Assembly: GCA_017935645.1 (NCBI GenBank)
Contig: JAGBHF010000053.1
Span: 1-60,935, forward strand
Source: Bacteroidaceae bacterium
GTDB taxonomy: Bacteria; Bacteroidota; Bacteroidia; Bacteroidales; Barnesiellaceae_A
Reading direction: 5' to 3'
DNA length: 60,935 nt
Positions within the stretch are counted from its first letter, which is position 1. Each line of letters starts with the position of its first letter. Positions 27,477 to 35,809 of the stretch are shown piece after piece. A program made the translations under genes and the position numbers. The notes under the pieces were generated by a model. That model saw only the letters and a program-made list of their open reading frames with translations, was not told where the DNA came from and did no database searches.

Positions 27477-28038
27477 GATTTATATTATTTAAAGCAGGAA
27501 ACAATCGGCTTAATATACGACAGCAATGAGCTGCATCGTCGGCAACTTGATACATGCCGACCTCGAGAGGCGATGCAAAACGATTGGCGTAGCAACGTTC
27601 GAGTTGGGCCAATAAAGGATTGAAAAATCCACCCTTGTTACACACGATAATAGGTGCTTTTATATAGCCAAGTTTGCGACTTACATAGGCGTCGAAAAAC
27701 TCGTCCATAGTACCTGCCCCACCGGGTAACACCACTACAGCATCGCTCTCGGCGAGCAGTAGGCGCTTGCGCTCATGCATATCGGCTGTTACACTCACTT
27801 CGTCGGCATAGGAGCTGGCCATATTTTGTGAGGCAAACCGTTCGGGAATGATACCGTGTACCTTACCACCCGACTCCTTTGTAGCGCGTGCAACGACCTC
27901 CATCGTGCCACGTGCCGAGCCACCATACACCAGTGTGCAACGGTGATTTCCTATCCAATTACCTATCAAAGAGGCATCTTCGTAGTAGTGCTGGTCGAGT
28001 TGTTGCGAAGATGAGCAGAATACGGTTATTTTTTTCAT
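27463..28038 (-). CDS. LOG family (TIGR00730) nucleotide phosphoribohydrolase
   Basis: This 191-residue Rossmann-fold protein carries the lysine-decarboxylase-like/LOG signature PGGAGTMDE at 105-113, preceded by MHERK at 88-92, which together form the nucleotide-binding catalytic site. Characterised members cleave cytokinin- or AMP-type nucleoside monophosphates to base and ribose 5-phosphate. Older annotations as lysine decarboxylase are wrong for this family. It lies between sufE (24 bp upstream) and the adenosyltransferase (14-bp overlap) in a minus-strand series. Confidence 0.9.
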   Translation of the reverse strand: MKKITVFCSSSQQLDQHYYEDASLIGNWIGNHRCTLVYGGSARGTMEVVARATKESGGKVHGIIPERFASQNMASSYADEVSVTADMHERKRLLLAESDAVVVLPGGAGTMDEFFDAYVSRKLGYIKAPIIVCNKGGFFNPLLAQLERCYANRFASPLEVGMYQVADDAAHCCRILSRLFPALNNINHEEK

Positions 28039-28062
28039 TATTCAAAGGTGTTGGGGCTTCAA

Positions 28063-28488
28063 TCAAGCATTGGCCTTGGTCTTAAATGCCAATGCGTATA
28101 GACGCATTTGCTTTACCATGGCTACAAGTCCATTGGAACGGGTGGGTGACAAGTGTTCGGTGAGACCAATCTCTTCAATAAAATGAAGGTCGGCATCCAA
28201 TATCTCATCGGGGGTGTGTCCCGATAATACGCGCACGAGAAGCGAAACGATACCTTTCACAATAATGGCATCGCTCTCGGCCTCGTAGGTTATGATACCA
28301 TCGGCATAGTTGGCATGTAGCCACACACGGCTTTGACAGCCTTCTATAAGATTTTGGTCGGTTTTGTAAGCCTCGTCGAGAGCCGGCAGAGCATTGCCCA
28401 TGTCAATGAGCAACTGGTACTTATCCATCCAGTCGTCAAATACCGAAAACTCGTTGATAATCTCTTCTTGAATTTGTTCTATTGTCAT
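28063..28488 (-). CDS. sufE: SufE family cysteine desulfuration protein
   Basis: This 141-residue protein accepts persulfide sulfur from a SufS-type cysteine desulfurase for iron-sulfur cluster assembly. The motif GCQSRVW places the sulfur-accepting Cys at residue 51, the same position as in Escherichia coli SufE. Length is normal. Other suf genes are not in the window. It lies 15 bp downstream of the M28 enzyme gene and 24 bp upstream of the LOG gene, so it is inside a multi-gene transcript. Confidence 0.93.
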   Translation of the reverse strand: MTIEQIQEEIINEFSVFDDWMDKYQLLIDMGNALPALDEAYKTDQNLIEGCQSRVWLHANYADGIITYEAESDAIIVKGIVSLLVRVLSGHTPDEILDADLHFIEEIGLTEHLSPTRSNGLVAMVKQMRLYALAFKTKANA

Positions 28489-28503
28489 AATCTTGTCGAT
28501 TTT

Positions 28504-29496
28504 TTATTTTTCTTCATATACAACCGTCATTACGGTCTGCCCCACAGCGCCCAGCATGTAGGCATCGATATGCTCCATGGTGTCGTCGGTCGTGTGCCAT
28601 TGGTCGAAAAATCCCGATTCGGAATATCCGTTCATTTGGATAATATCAATTGACGGTACTCCTGCTTTGTTCATGTATAGGTGGTCGTCGGTAATAGCAC
28701 CTCCCAATGAATTGACAAAGACCGATGCATAACCCAGGCGGTCGGCACACTCCCACACCTTGTCGATGATGTGTGGGGCATAATGTTGTGAGAAATACTC
28801 GCGATAGAAACATAGACCGGGTGCGCCTACCATGTCGAGCAAGATGCCATAACGCGCCCGATAACCGGGTGTGTGGGGATGTGTTGCCCAATATTGTGAG
28901 CCGAGGGCCCATGAGTCGGAGTTATCACCGGCTATCCAATCGGGAGCACCATAATCCTCGACATCGAAGAGGATAATATCTACGCCCAATGTAGGAGGCA
29001 CTGCACCTAAGTGTCGGGCTATTTCAAGCAGAACACCTACACCGCTTGCGCCATCATTGGCTCCATCAATGGGGGTGCGATGGTTGTCGGGGTTGCTGTC
29101 GAGGTCGGCGTAAGGTCGTGAGTCCCAGTGTGCAGCCAATAGTATGCGGTTGCTTTTCTCCGGGGCAAATTGAGCTATGATATTGTACATAGGAACTTTG
29201 TCGCCATTATACACTTTCACAGTAGCCTCTTGCACTATCACATCGGCTCCATGTCGAGTCATCTCATTGGCAAGCCACTGAGCGGTATTCTTATGAGCAG
29301 AGGTGCCGGGCACGCGGTATCCCATAGCTACTTGTTGTGCCACATAATTATAGGCACTATCGGCATTGAATGTGGGTGTAGTTACAAGCGACTCTTGTTT
29401 GTTGTTATCCGATGACTTTGTTTTCATTCCGCCACAGCTACATAGCGCAAGTAACAATGCAGTAAGTGCAATCGAGTATTTAGGCAACTTTTTCAT
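28504..29496 (-). CDS. M28-family glutaminyl-peptide cyclotransferase-like lipoprotein
   Basis: This 330-residue exported enzyme has a lipobox ALCSC (Cys21). The M28 zinc-site residues are visible: AAHWDS (H123), DGANDGASG (D148), FDVEDYG (E180) and ITDDHLYMN (late His). The arrangement, including RPYAD, the GSQYWA stretch and a single-domain size, resembles the animal-type glutaminyl cyclases of Bacteroidales rather than broad aminopeptidases. Such enzymes convert N-terminal Gln of exported proteins to pyroglutamate. That fits this window, where many signal-peptide cleavage sites leave Gln first. A plain aminopeptidase remains the alternative. A possible -7 box (TATCTTTG) lies at 29509-29502, just upstream. 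Confidence 0.82.
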   Translation of the reverse strand: MKKLPKYSIALTALLLALCSCGGMKTKSSDNNKQESLVTTPTFNADSAYNYVAQQVAMGYRVPGTSAHKNTAQWLANEMTRHGADVIVQEATVKVYNGDKVPMYNIIAQFAPEKSNRILLAAHWDSRPYADLDSNPDNHRTPIDGANDGASGVGVLLEIARHLGAVPPTLGVDIILFDVEDYGAPDWIAGDNSDSWALGSQYWATHPHTPGYRARYGILLDMVGAPGLCFYREYFSQHYAPHIIDKVWECADRLGYASVFVNSLGGAITDDHLYMNKAGVPSIDIIQMNGYSESGFFDQWHTTDDTMEHIDAYMLGAVGQTVMTVVYEEK

Positions 29497-29613
29497 AAGG
29501 GCAAAGATAAAACAAACGAGCGAAAAAATGTCAAGCTTACCTGATTATTTCACGGCTGGGGTAGAATATTTTGCCAATATATTTGCCACTTGTCGCATAA
29601 TAGTCATTCGCTC

Positions 29614-30510
29614 TCAGAAACGCAAGATTGTACCTTGTGATGTTACCGATAAGGTTGCCTCGGCGCCTTCGATGATAGGATGATTGTCGGTGACATGTCC
29701 GACAGGAAATCCGAAGGCTACGGGATAATTGTATCGTGCTACGCGGGCGGCTATCATTTCGTACATTGTGGCACACATGCCCGGGTCTTCTTTGTAATCG
29801 GTAAACTGACCTACTATCAATCCGGCCAAGCGGGGCAGTACTCCTGCCAGCTCCAGATTGTACAGCATGCGTTCCACCTTATAAGTGCGCTCGCCCACAT
29901 CCTCAATAAAGAGTATGGTGTTTTCTTGAAAGATATCGTAGGGTGTGCGCAATAGTCCGCACAGCACAGCCATGTTTCCGCCCACTACTCTGGCGTGCGC
30001 CACACCGTTGCGATTGAATGGGTGCGCTTCGACTTGGTATTGAGGCATTGTGCCCGAGAGGATAGCACGAAGGTAGCATGTAGATGCTTGCGAGTCGGGC
30101 TCTAACGTGAGATGCTTGCACATGGGGGCATGCAACGATGCCACTCCGGCGTTTACCCATGCTGCATGTAGAGCCGATATGTCACTAAATCCGATTATCC
30201 ACTTGGCATTGTCGCGTATCTCTTGTGGTGTGATATCATCGAGCAGATGCACCGCTCCATAGCCTCCACGAGCGCAAAGAATAGCCTTTACCTCGGGGTC
30301 GTGTAGTGCCATGCGCAAGTCGTACAACCGCTCCTCGGGAGTGCCGGCAAAGTTGCCATGATTGCCATAAGCATGTGCGCCAATGACAATGCGATACCCC
30401 CACGACTCAAGGCGAGCAATAGCACCATCAATATATTCGGGCAGTATCTTGCTGGAGGGCGAAACAATTGCTATGGTATCGCCGGAATGTAGCGGTTGTG
30501 GTATAATCAT
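29614..30510 (-). CDS. S66 family LD-carboxypeptidase
   Basis: This 298-residue enzyme removes the terminal D-alanine from muropeptide tetrapeptides in peptidoglycan recycling. The conserved ARGGYGA segment (80-86) and the nucleophile motif GFSDISALH (Ser109) are present, followed by the C-terminal domain with GQFTDY and FGFPVGH (late catalytic His). No signal peptide is seen, so it acts in the cytoplasm as for LdcA. It lies 17 bp downstream of the PCMD gene. A 117-bp gap separates it from the M28 gene. Confidence 0.93.
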   Translation of the reverse strand: MIIPQPLHSGDTIAIVSPSSKILPEYIDGAIARLESWGYRIVIGAHAYGNHGNFAGTPEERLYDLRMALHDPEVKAILCARGGYGAVHLLDDITPQEIRDNAKWIIGFSDISALHAAWVNAGVASLHAPMCKHLTLEPDSQASTCYLRAILSGTMPQYQVEAHPFNRNGVAHARVVGGNMAVLCGLLRTPYDIFQENTILFIEDVGERTYKVERMLYNLELAGVLPRLAGLIVGQFTDYKEDPGMCATMYEMIAARVARYNYPVAFGFPVGHVTDNHPIIEGAEATLSVTSQGTILRF

Positions 30511-30527
30511 GATATTATATGTTATTG

Positions 30528-31490
30528 TTAGTATTCGAGATATATGTTGTCAATCAAGAGGGTGGTCCCTTCGGCTCCTACAAAGGCTGTACCACAACCC
30601 GATGATGCCATAACAAGCATATGAGTGACCTCTTCGTCGGGGGCTCCCCAGCCAATCTCTTCAACGGGGACTATTTTACCTTTGCTATTCATGCACGAAT
30701 AACTACGCTTGCCGGAGAGCAAGTCCATAAAGGGTCGGAAATAGGGTTGTGTGCTTATGTCGCCATAGTTTACGTCGATAGTGTAGCCATTTACCCAGCC
30801 GTCGGTCGATTGAGTAAAACGCTCACGACCGGTACCTACACGGTGGGCATAAACGTTGCCTTTTTCGTCCTCCCATCGGTGTTGTAGTAGGATGTATACC
30901 TCGGCGCTATCGGGCCCTTGTACGACTTTCTTGGGGCTCAATCCTGTCGAATATATACGATTGCCGGTATCCGATATTTTCAGATTGTAGTCAAACACCA
31001 GTTTTTTAGGTCGCTTGGTAAAGGGGATGCCCATAGTCATCTTGCCATAAGGGTTGTTTACCGAACGTATAGGCTCATAAAGTTCGCCCAGATATATCGA
31101 ACCGCTGATAAGTACCTCGATGTCAACCATTCCCAACACGCGTACAACTTCGAGTTTCGAGTCAAGGCGGGCACATAGGTCTCCGTTGGCACGTTTCTCG
31201 GGGATGACGGTGCAACTTGCTTTGCGAATACCCACCACATTGGCGTATGCGTTGGAGCTGGCCCAAGGCGAGCCTCCCCGGTTGCGATAGGCTATAGGCC
31301 CGTTTATGATGGTGTCGGGGGCTATTGCATATAGGGTACGTTCTTTTCCGCCTAATATGGGTGACTCCTTGAGGTGACGAGTTACCCAATGCTCAAAGTC
31401 GGCAAATGGGATAGCCTCGCGATGCTGAGCCATCGCGGGCAGTGAAATAATGAGTAGGAGTAATGAAATGTAAAAGTTGTGTAGTCTCAT
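30528..31490 (-). CDS. PCMD domain exported protein
   Basis: This 320-residue protein has a signal peptide (ISLLLLIISLPAMA) and Gln as the likely first mature residue. The body matches the putative carbohydrate metabolism domain (PCMD) of Bacteroidetes: an early DFEHWVTR stretch, the NRGGSPWASSNAYANV region, then a jelly-roll carbohydrate-binding-like fold ending in LLIDNIYLEY. No catalytic residues are known for the family. It is the first gene of the minus-strand series that includes the LD-carboxypeptidase. Confidence 0.75.
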   Translation of the reverse strand: MRLHNFYISLLLLIISLPAMAQHREAIPFADFEHWVTRHLKESPILGGKERTLYAIAPDTIINGPIAYRNRGGSPWASSNAYANVVGIRKASCTVIPEKRANGDLCARLDSKLEVVRVLGMVDIEVLISGSIYLGELYEPIRSVNNPYGKMTMGIPFTKRPKKLVFDYNLKISDTGNRIYSTGLSPKKVVQGPDSAEVYILLQHRWEDEKGNVYAHRVGTGRERFTQSTDGWVNGYTIDVNYGDISTQPYFRPFMDLLSGKRSYSCMNSKGKIVPVEEIGWGAPDEEVTHMLVMASSGCGTAFVGAEGTTLLIDNIYLEY

Positions 31491-31643
31491 GTTTGTGTAA
31501 TATCAAGTCTTTCGACAATATAAGTGTGCGAAATTACACATTTTTTGCCAATTAGTATCCAATAGATAGGCTTTTAATACCGAGAATATGGAAAAATTCT
31601 GTGTCAAAAAATACCCTGTCTCTGTTTTTTCTTCGCTTCTTTC

Positions 31644-31838
31644 TTCGTACCTTTGAGAAAAATCTCGAAGATACTATCACTCGCTGTGAAAAACATTGAA
31701 GTAAACTTCATGTTTTTCGCTCGTTTATTCGTACCTTTGAAATGATTTCGAAGATACTTCCGTTCGCTGAAAGAATTATTCAAGTAAACTTGATATTTCT
31801 TGCTCACTTATTCGTATCTTTGCTATTATAAATAATCG
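31644..31838 (+). repeat. Tandem hairpin repeat, 84-bp unit, upstream of thyA
   Basis: Two full units (31644-31727, 84 bp; 31728-31810, 83 bp) and the start of a third (31811-31838) lie in tandem and end 5 bp before the thyA ATG. Each begins TTCGTAYCTTTG, containing a TAnnTTTG promoter-like box (31648, 31732, 31815). In both full units CTTTG is part of a small hairpin with TCGAAG. A second, longer hairpin with loop TAAA follows: GAAG/CTTC in unit 1 and CAAG/CTTG in unit 2, with several compensatory base-pair changes. The box nearest thyA probably drives the gene. The rest of the gap 31491-31643 is AT-rich without a recognisable gene. Confidence 0.8.
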
Positions 31839-31842
31839 TCCC

Positions 31843-32637
31843 ATGAAACAATATCTCGACCTATTGCAACACGTTCTTGATAATGGTACGCGCAAAGAAG
31901 ACCGTACCGGAACAGGTACTATCAGTACCTTTGGATACCAAATGCGTTTTAATTTGGAGGAGGGTTTCCCTCTGCTCACAACCAAGAAGCTGCATTTGAA
32001 GTCCATTATTCATGAGTTGCTGTGGTTCTTGGCAGGTGATACCAATGTGAAGTATCTGCAAGACAATGGTGTGCGTATATGGAATGAGTGGGCTGATGAG
32101 AATGGCGATTTGGGTCATATCTACGGCTATCAATGGCGATCATGGCCCGACTATAATGGTGGCCATATCGACCAGATACAAGAGGTGGTAGATACCCTCA
32201 AGAACAACCCCGACTCGCGCCGTATCATTGTCAATGCGTGGAATGTTGCTGATCTTCCTACAATGAAGTTGCCTCCTTGTCATGCCTTCTTCCAATTCTA
32301 TGTGGCCGATGGACGATTGAGTTTGCAACTATATCAGCGTAGTGCCGACATCTTCTTGGGCGTGCCTTTCAATATTGCCTCGTATGCACTCTTGTTGCAG
32401 ATGATGGCTCAAGTTACCGGACTTAAGGCCGGCGATTTTGTGCACACGCTTGGCGACGCTCACATCTATACCAATCACCTCGAACAAGTGCGTTTGCAAC
32501 TCACACGTGAGCCTCGTGCATTGCCGCGTATGGTTATCAATCCCGAGGTGAAGTCTATTTTCGATTTTAAATACACCGATTTTCAACTCACCGATTACGA
32601 CCCGCATCCTCACATTGCCGGTGTTGTAGCGGTATAA
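31843..32637 (+). CDS. thyA: Thymidylate synthase
   Basis: This 264-residue enzyme methylates dUMP to dTMP using methylene-tetrahydrofolate. The nucleophile is Cys146 in [12 protein letters not shown], the same position as in Escherichia coli. [12 protein letters not shown] and [16 protein letters not shown] are also present. Length is exactly that of the short bacterial form. folA follows after 13 bp; this pairing recycles the dihydrofolate that ThyA produces. Expression is presumably driven from the tandem repeat promoter region immediately upstream. Confidence 0.98.
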   Translation: MKQYLDLLQHVLDNGTRKEDRTGTGTISTFGYQMRFNLEEGFPLLTTKKLHLKSIIHELLWFLAGDTNVKYLQDNGVRIWNEWADENGDLGHIYGYQWRSWPDYNGGHIDQIQEVVDTLKNNPDSRRIIVNAWNVADLPTMKLPPCHAFFQFYVADGRLSLQLYQRSADIFLGVPFNIASYALLLQMMAQVTGLKAGDFVHTLGDAHIYTNHLEQVRLQLTREPRALPRMVINPEVKSIFDFKYTDFQLTDYDPHPHIAGVVAV

Positions 32638-32650
32638 TTCTTATATTGAT

Positions 32651-33136
32651 ATGATTTCGCTCATAGTAGCCGTTGCATCCAACGGTGCCATAGGCAAGCA
32701 ACAAGACCTATTGTGTCACTTGCCCAACGATTTGAAACGTTTCAAGGCCATAACGCTGGGTCACACCATCGTTATGGGTCGTCGCACCTTCGAGTCATTG
32801 CCCAAGGGCGCATTGCCGGGTCGTACCAATGTAGTGGTGACCCGTAACGCCGATGCCTCGTGGGATAACACTGTAGTTGTAAACTCTATCGAGGAGGTGT
32901 TGGCCGATAGTGCCGAAAAAGAGTTGTTTGTGATAGGAGGAGGTATGCTCTATAAGCAGACAATCGACCGTGCCGACCGCCTTTATATCACACACATACA
33001 TCACGAGTTTGCCGATGCCGACACCTTCTTTCCCGAGGTGAACTATAACGAGTGGATCGAGATAGAACGCGAAGAACATCAGGCCGACGAGCGTCATCCT
33101 TATGACTATTCGTTTGTGACCTATCAGCGCAAGTAA
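32651..33136 (+). CDS. folA: Dihydrofolate reductase
   Basis: This 161-residue enzyme reduces dihydrofolate to tetrahydrofolate with NADPH. Visible landmarks are SNGAIGKQQDLLCHLPNDLKRF in two halves (substrate and cofactor loops, residues 10-31), TIVMGRRTFESLP, the NADPH-binding VIGGGMLY and a C-terminal DADTFFPE. It is co-transcribed with thyA, 13 bp apart, and followed by a strong terminator. Confidence 0.97.
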   Translation: MISLIVAVASNGAIGKQQDLLCHLPNDLKRFKAITLGHTIVMGRRTFESLPKGALPGRTNVVVTRNADASWDNTVVVNSIEEVLADSAEKELFVIGGGMLYKQTIDRADRLYITHIHHEFADADTFFPEVNYNEWIEIEREEHQADERHPYDYSFVTYQRK

Positions 33137-33151
33137 GTCTGCAAACATACG

Positions 33152-33190
33152 CAACGTAGCCCTCGAAGCCAATCTTCGAGGGCTACGTTG
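33152..33190. terminator. Bidirectional terminator between folA and the PepSY-like gene
   Basis: A perfect 17-bp stem (CAACGTAGCCCTCGAAG with its complement) closes a five-base loop. It lies between convergent genes ending at 33136 and 33204. Confidence 0.9.
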
Positions 33191-33203
33191 TCTATTATTG
33201 GGA

Positions 33204-33659
33204 TTATTCATCCCAGTAGATAGCAATATTTCCGTCTAAATCAAAGTATAACTCGGTGGTAGGTGTTGTTGCCAATTTGACGGCATATCCCACCGATGAG
33301 CGTTCTATGGCACTCACCTCGGCCAACGGATAATTCTCTTCGAGATAACTGCGTATCTTCTCGGGGAGTACACCTTGAATGAGGTCGGCAGGCAGGATAG
33401 CCGCTTTGCTATCTATCTCCTGCCAACTGCCGTCGCTGTAGAAGTCTATCTCATAACCATTGTCGAGTGTAACTTCAAAGAGGGGTTCATCATCGTGACG
33501 CTCGGCCGAAGCTACAAGGTTGTCGGGGAAATACTTTTGGAGGAAAGCCTGAGCGGTAGCAGGCAGGTCGGCATAGTAGATTACTTCGTGCTTATTACAC
33601 GCCATGTAACTTGCGCACACAATCAGTAGTGCAGCAATAATCCATACGGGTCTTTTCAT
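33204..33659 (-). CDS. PepSY-like (DUF2874) lipoprotein
   Basis: This 151-residue protein has a signal MKRPVWIIAALLIVCASYMAC with the likely lipidated Cys at 21. The remainder is two beta-lactamase-inhibitor-like repeats: LPATAQAFLQKYFPD with a DNGYEIDFYSDGSWQEID strand pair, and LPEKIRSYLEENYP with a TELYFDLDGNI strand. This is the pattern of PepSY-like proteins of Bacteroidetes, which are periplasmic or surface exposed and of unknown function. It is a single gene. Confidence 0.82.
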   Translation of the reverse strand: MKRPVWIIAALLIVCASYMACNKHEVIYYADLPATAQAFLQKYFPDNLVASAERHDDEPLFEVTLDNGYEIDFYSDGSWQEIDSKAAILPADLIQGVLPEKIRSYLEENYPLAEVSAIERSSVGYAVKLATTPTTELYFDLDGNIAIYWDE

Positions 33660-33768
33660 AGCTTTTTATTTTTACAACATCGCCGGGTTGTAAAAAGTTT
33701 ATGAAAAGTGTAAAAAAATCGTGTGTTAATAGGCTTTTGTGGTAGGATTTGAGGGTTGCGATAAGTGC

Positions 33769-33834
33769 AAAAAAAAATTGATTGTCTCCCGACAACCAAT
33801 CTTCGTTAACCTTAATTCTAATACCATGAAAAAC
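33769..33834 (-). ncRNA. Candidate small RNA of about 65 nt
   Basis: A consensus minus-strand promoter (33841-33870) is followed within about 75 bp by a strong intrinsic terminator: ATTGGTTGTC and GACAATCAAT form a 10-bp stem with one G-T pair and loop GGGA, then nine T residues. The predicted transcript contains GGTATTAGAATTAAGGTTAAC and a GATTGG segment and has no convincing reading frame with a stop before the terminator. It lies downstream of the U32 gene, so the same hairpin also ends that operon. Whether it is an independent regulator is inference. The rest of 33660-33768 holds nothing recognisable. Confidence 0.55.
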
Positions 33835-33840
33835 ACGGTG

Positions 33841-33870
33841 CAAAGGTACGGGTTTTTCTTAATTTGTCAA
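33841..33870 (-). promoter_or_regulatory. Promoter of the candidate small RNA
   Basis: On the minus strand TTGACA (TTG at 33870-33868) and TACCTTTG at 33848-33841 are separated by 19 nt. No annotated gene begins downstream before the terminator, which is why a small RNA is proposed. Confidence 0.75.
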
Positions 33871-33941
33871 GAGTTTGCACCCTGTTTTTTATTGTGTTTA
33901 ACAAATTTTATAAATCTCGGGGCTTTATTACCCCTGTTTTG

Positions 33942-35762
33942 CTACTTTTTTATCACCATTTCGCAGCGGGCACAGTCGAAATGGAGTGTCAGGTCGATGT
34001 TGCCTTGTCGCAGGATGAGGGGTGCAACGAGGTTCTTGCCCTGGGGAGTCTTCATGCAGGCGCCGAGGTAGTGACGAATGCAGTGTCTAGTACGCATCAG
34101 TTCGCCTTCGCGAGGACGTGATAACTCGAATGCGGGGGCACTCTTTTCTACACCGTGTTTGTGATAGAATGTATCGGCCACGGGGTTGGCAATATTGGCA
34201 CGATAGTCCACTTCGGTAGTGAGCCATTGTGGGTTGCCTTGCTGTTTCTTGCGGCGGTCGGTGCGATAAGCCAGACGGCGTGCGCGGTCGAACCATTCGA
34301 TGGCCTCGCGGCGCCATGTCGATAGGAGCGATGGGGGGATGAAATAGTCTTGCGACAGGGCTATGTCGATGCGAGTGGCGCGGTAGGCTGTGTTGCCCAA
34401 CTTGCCCAACTCCTGACGTTGGCGCTCGGTTTGTGGAGTGCGACTCAGACTCTTCTCGGCATTGCAACGGTGTGTAATGTGTGTCTTGCCGTCGCTGATG
34501 CTGAGCGCAAATCCTTCGGGTTGTTCCGATAGGGTGATTTCAACTTCTATGTGACGCTGTGCAGTGGGGCGTTGCAAGACGTTGTCGAAGTCTTGGTCGC
34601 TGTTGCGGTAGATGGCTGTTCCTCTCTCTATGTTCTGTGCTGTGGCGGTGTACAAGGTGCGACCCTCGGCACGGTTGATGCGAAATCCATGGAAGTTACC
34701 ATCCTTGTCGATGTAGCATAGTCCGTCGCCGTTATGCAACTCTACATTGCCATTGTAGCGGTAGGTGCGGTTGTTTATCACGCCTTGTATTGTACCTATA
34801 TATTCGCCCATAGACTTGGGTGAGTGGGGTTGTATGATAGGTTGGGGTGTGCGACCATCGAGGAAGTAATGGGTAAATCCTCGATTGAAACTCTTGTGAG
34901 GATTGGGGGTAAAAGCTATGGTAGATACTCCATCGGATGCACGGTATAGTTCTTCACTGCGACGGGCTATGATGCGGTCTATCTCTTGGCGATAGTAAGC
35001 TGTGATGTTCTTGACGTAGGCAATATCTTTGAGGCGACCCTCAATCTTGAACGAAGATGCACCGGCATCAATCAGCTCCTCAAGTCGCGAACTTTGGTTG
35101 AGGTCTTTGAGCGAAAGCAGATGCTTGTCGTGAGCAATAGTCTTGCCATTGCCGTCGATGAGTGTATAGGGCAGGCGACAACATTGGGCACATTCGCCAC
35201 GGTTGGCACTACGACCATTGAGGGCGGCACTCAGGTAACACTGTCCGCTATAGCTTACGCACAAAGCTCCGTGTACAAACACTTCAAGGGGTACATCGGT
35301 GTGTTGTGCTATGTTGCGTATGGTATCGATTGATAGCTCGCGAGCCAATACAACTTGTGAGAAACCTGCGTCGGCGAGGAATTGCACCTTCTCGGGGGTG
35401 CGATTGTCACATTGAGTACTTGCGTGTAGTGCAATAGGGGGAAGGTCGAGCTCAAGCAGGGCCATGTCTTGTACAATCAAGGCGTCGACACCGGCATCGT
35501 ATAACTCATAGATGATGCGACGTGCATCCTCCAGCTCTTCCTTGTATAGAATGGTGTTGAGTGCCACATATACGCGGGCATTGTAGGTGTGGGCAAATGA
35601 GCATAACCGTTCAATGTCGGCTGTTGTACATCCGGCAGCAGCACGTGCACCGTAGCGGGGAGCGCCTATATACACGGCATCGGCTCCATGTAGGATGGCT
35701 TCTATACCGGTCTCGGCATTCTTGGCCGGGGCTAAAAGTTCTATTGCACGACGTTGTTTCAT
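33942..35762 (-). CDS. U32 family peptidase-like RNA hydroxylation protein
   Basis: This 606-residue protein belongs to the U32 family, whose studied members (TrhP, RlhA) hydroxylate tRNA or 23S rRNA using prephenate-derived chemistry rather than cleaving peptides. The signature GALCVSYSGQCYLS (166-178, C168 and C175) and GECAQCCR (189-196) provide the cysteines expected to hold an iron-sulfur cluster. The N-terminal TIM-barrel begins IELLAPAKN. The long C-terminal half places it nearer RlhA-type than short forms, but the substrate cannot be fixed. Its upstream neighbour is an S4 RNA-binding protein, which supports an RNA-related role. Confidence 0.88.
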   Translation of the reverse strand: MKQRRAIELLAPAKNAETGIEAILHGADAVYIGAPRYGARAAAGCTTADIERLCSFAHTYNARVYVALNTILYKEELEDARRIIYELYDAGVDALIVQDMALLELDLPPIALHASTQCDNRTPEKVQFLADAGFSQVVLARELSIDTIRNIAQHTDVPLEVFVHGALCVSYSGQCYLSAALNGRSANRGECAQCCRLPYTLIDGNGKTIAHDKHLLSLKDLNQSSRLEELIDAGASSFKIEGRLKDIAYVKNITAYYRQEIDRIIARRSEELYRASDGVSTIAFTPNPHKSFNRGFTHYFLDGRTPQPIIQPHSPKSMGEYIGTIQGVINNRTYRYNGNVELHNGDGLCYIDKDGNFHGFRINRAEGRTLYTATAQNIERGTAIYRNSDQDFDNVLQRPTAQRHIEVEITLSEQPEGFALSISDGKTHITHRCNAEKSLSRTPQTERQRQELGKLGNTAYRATRIDIALSQDYFIPPSLLSTWRREAIEWFDRARRLAYRTDRRKKQQGNPQWLTTEVDYRANIANPVADTFYHKHGVEKSAPAFELSRPREGELMRTRHCIRHYLGACMKTPQGKNLVAPLILRQGNIDLTLHFDCARCEMVIKK

Positions 35763-35809
35763 CTGATGAGTTGGGGTAATGTTGTATATTGACCAATGTC
35801 AAATGTGAC

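Noticed and set aside
31604..31807. A 67-codon minus-strand frame across the tandem repeat before thyA, with a 28-residue periodicity
   Set aside because: The start would be GTG, the unit lengths (84 and 83 bp) break the frame over the array, and the paired base changes fit a folded nucleic acid better than a protein.
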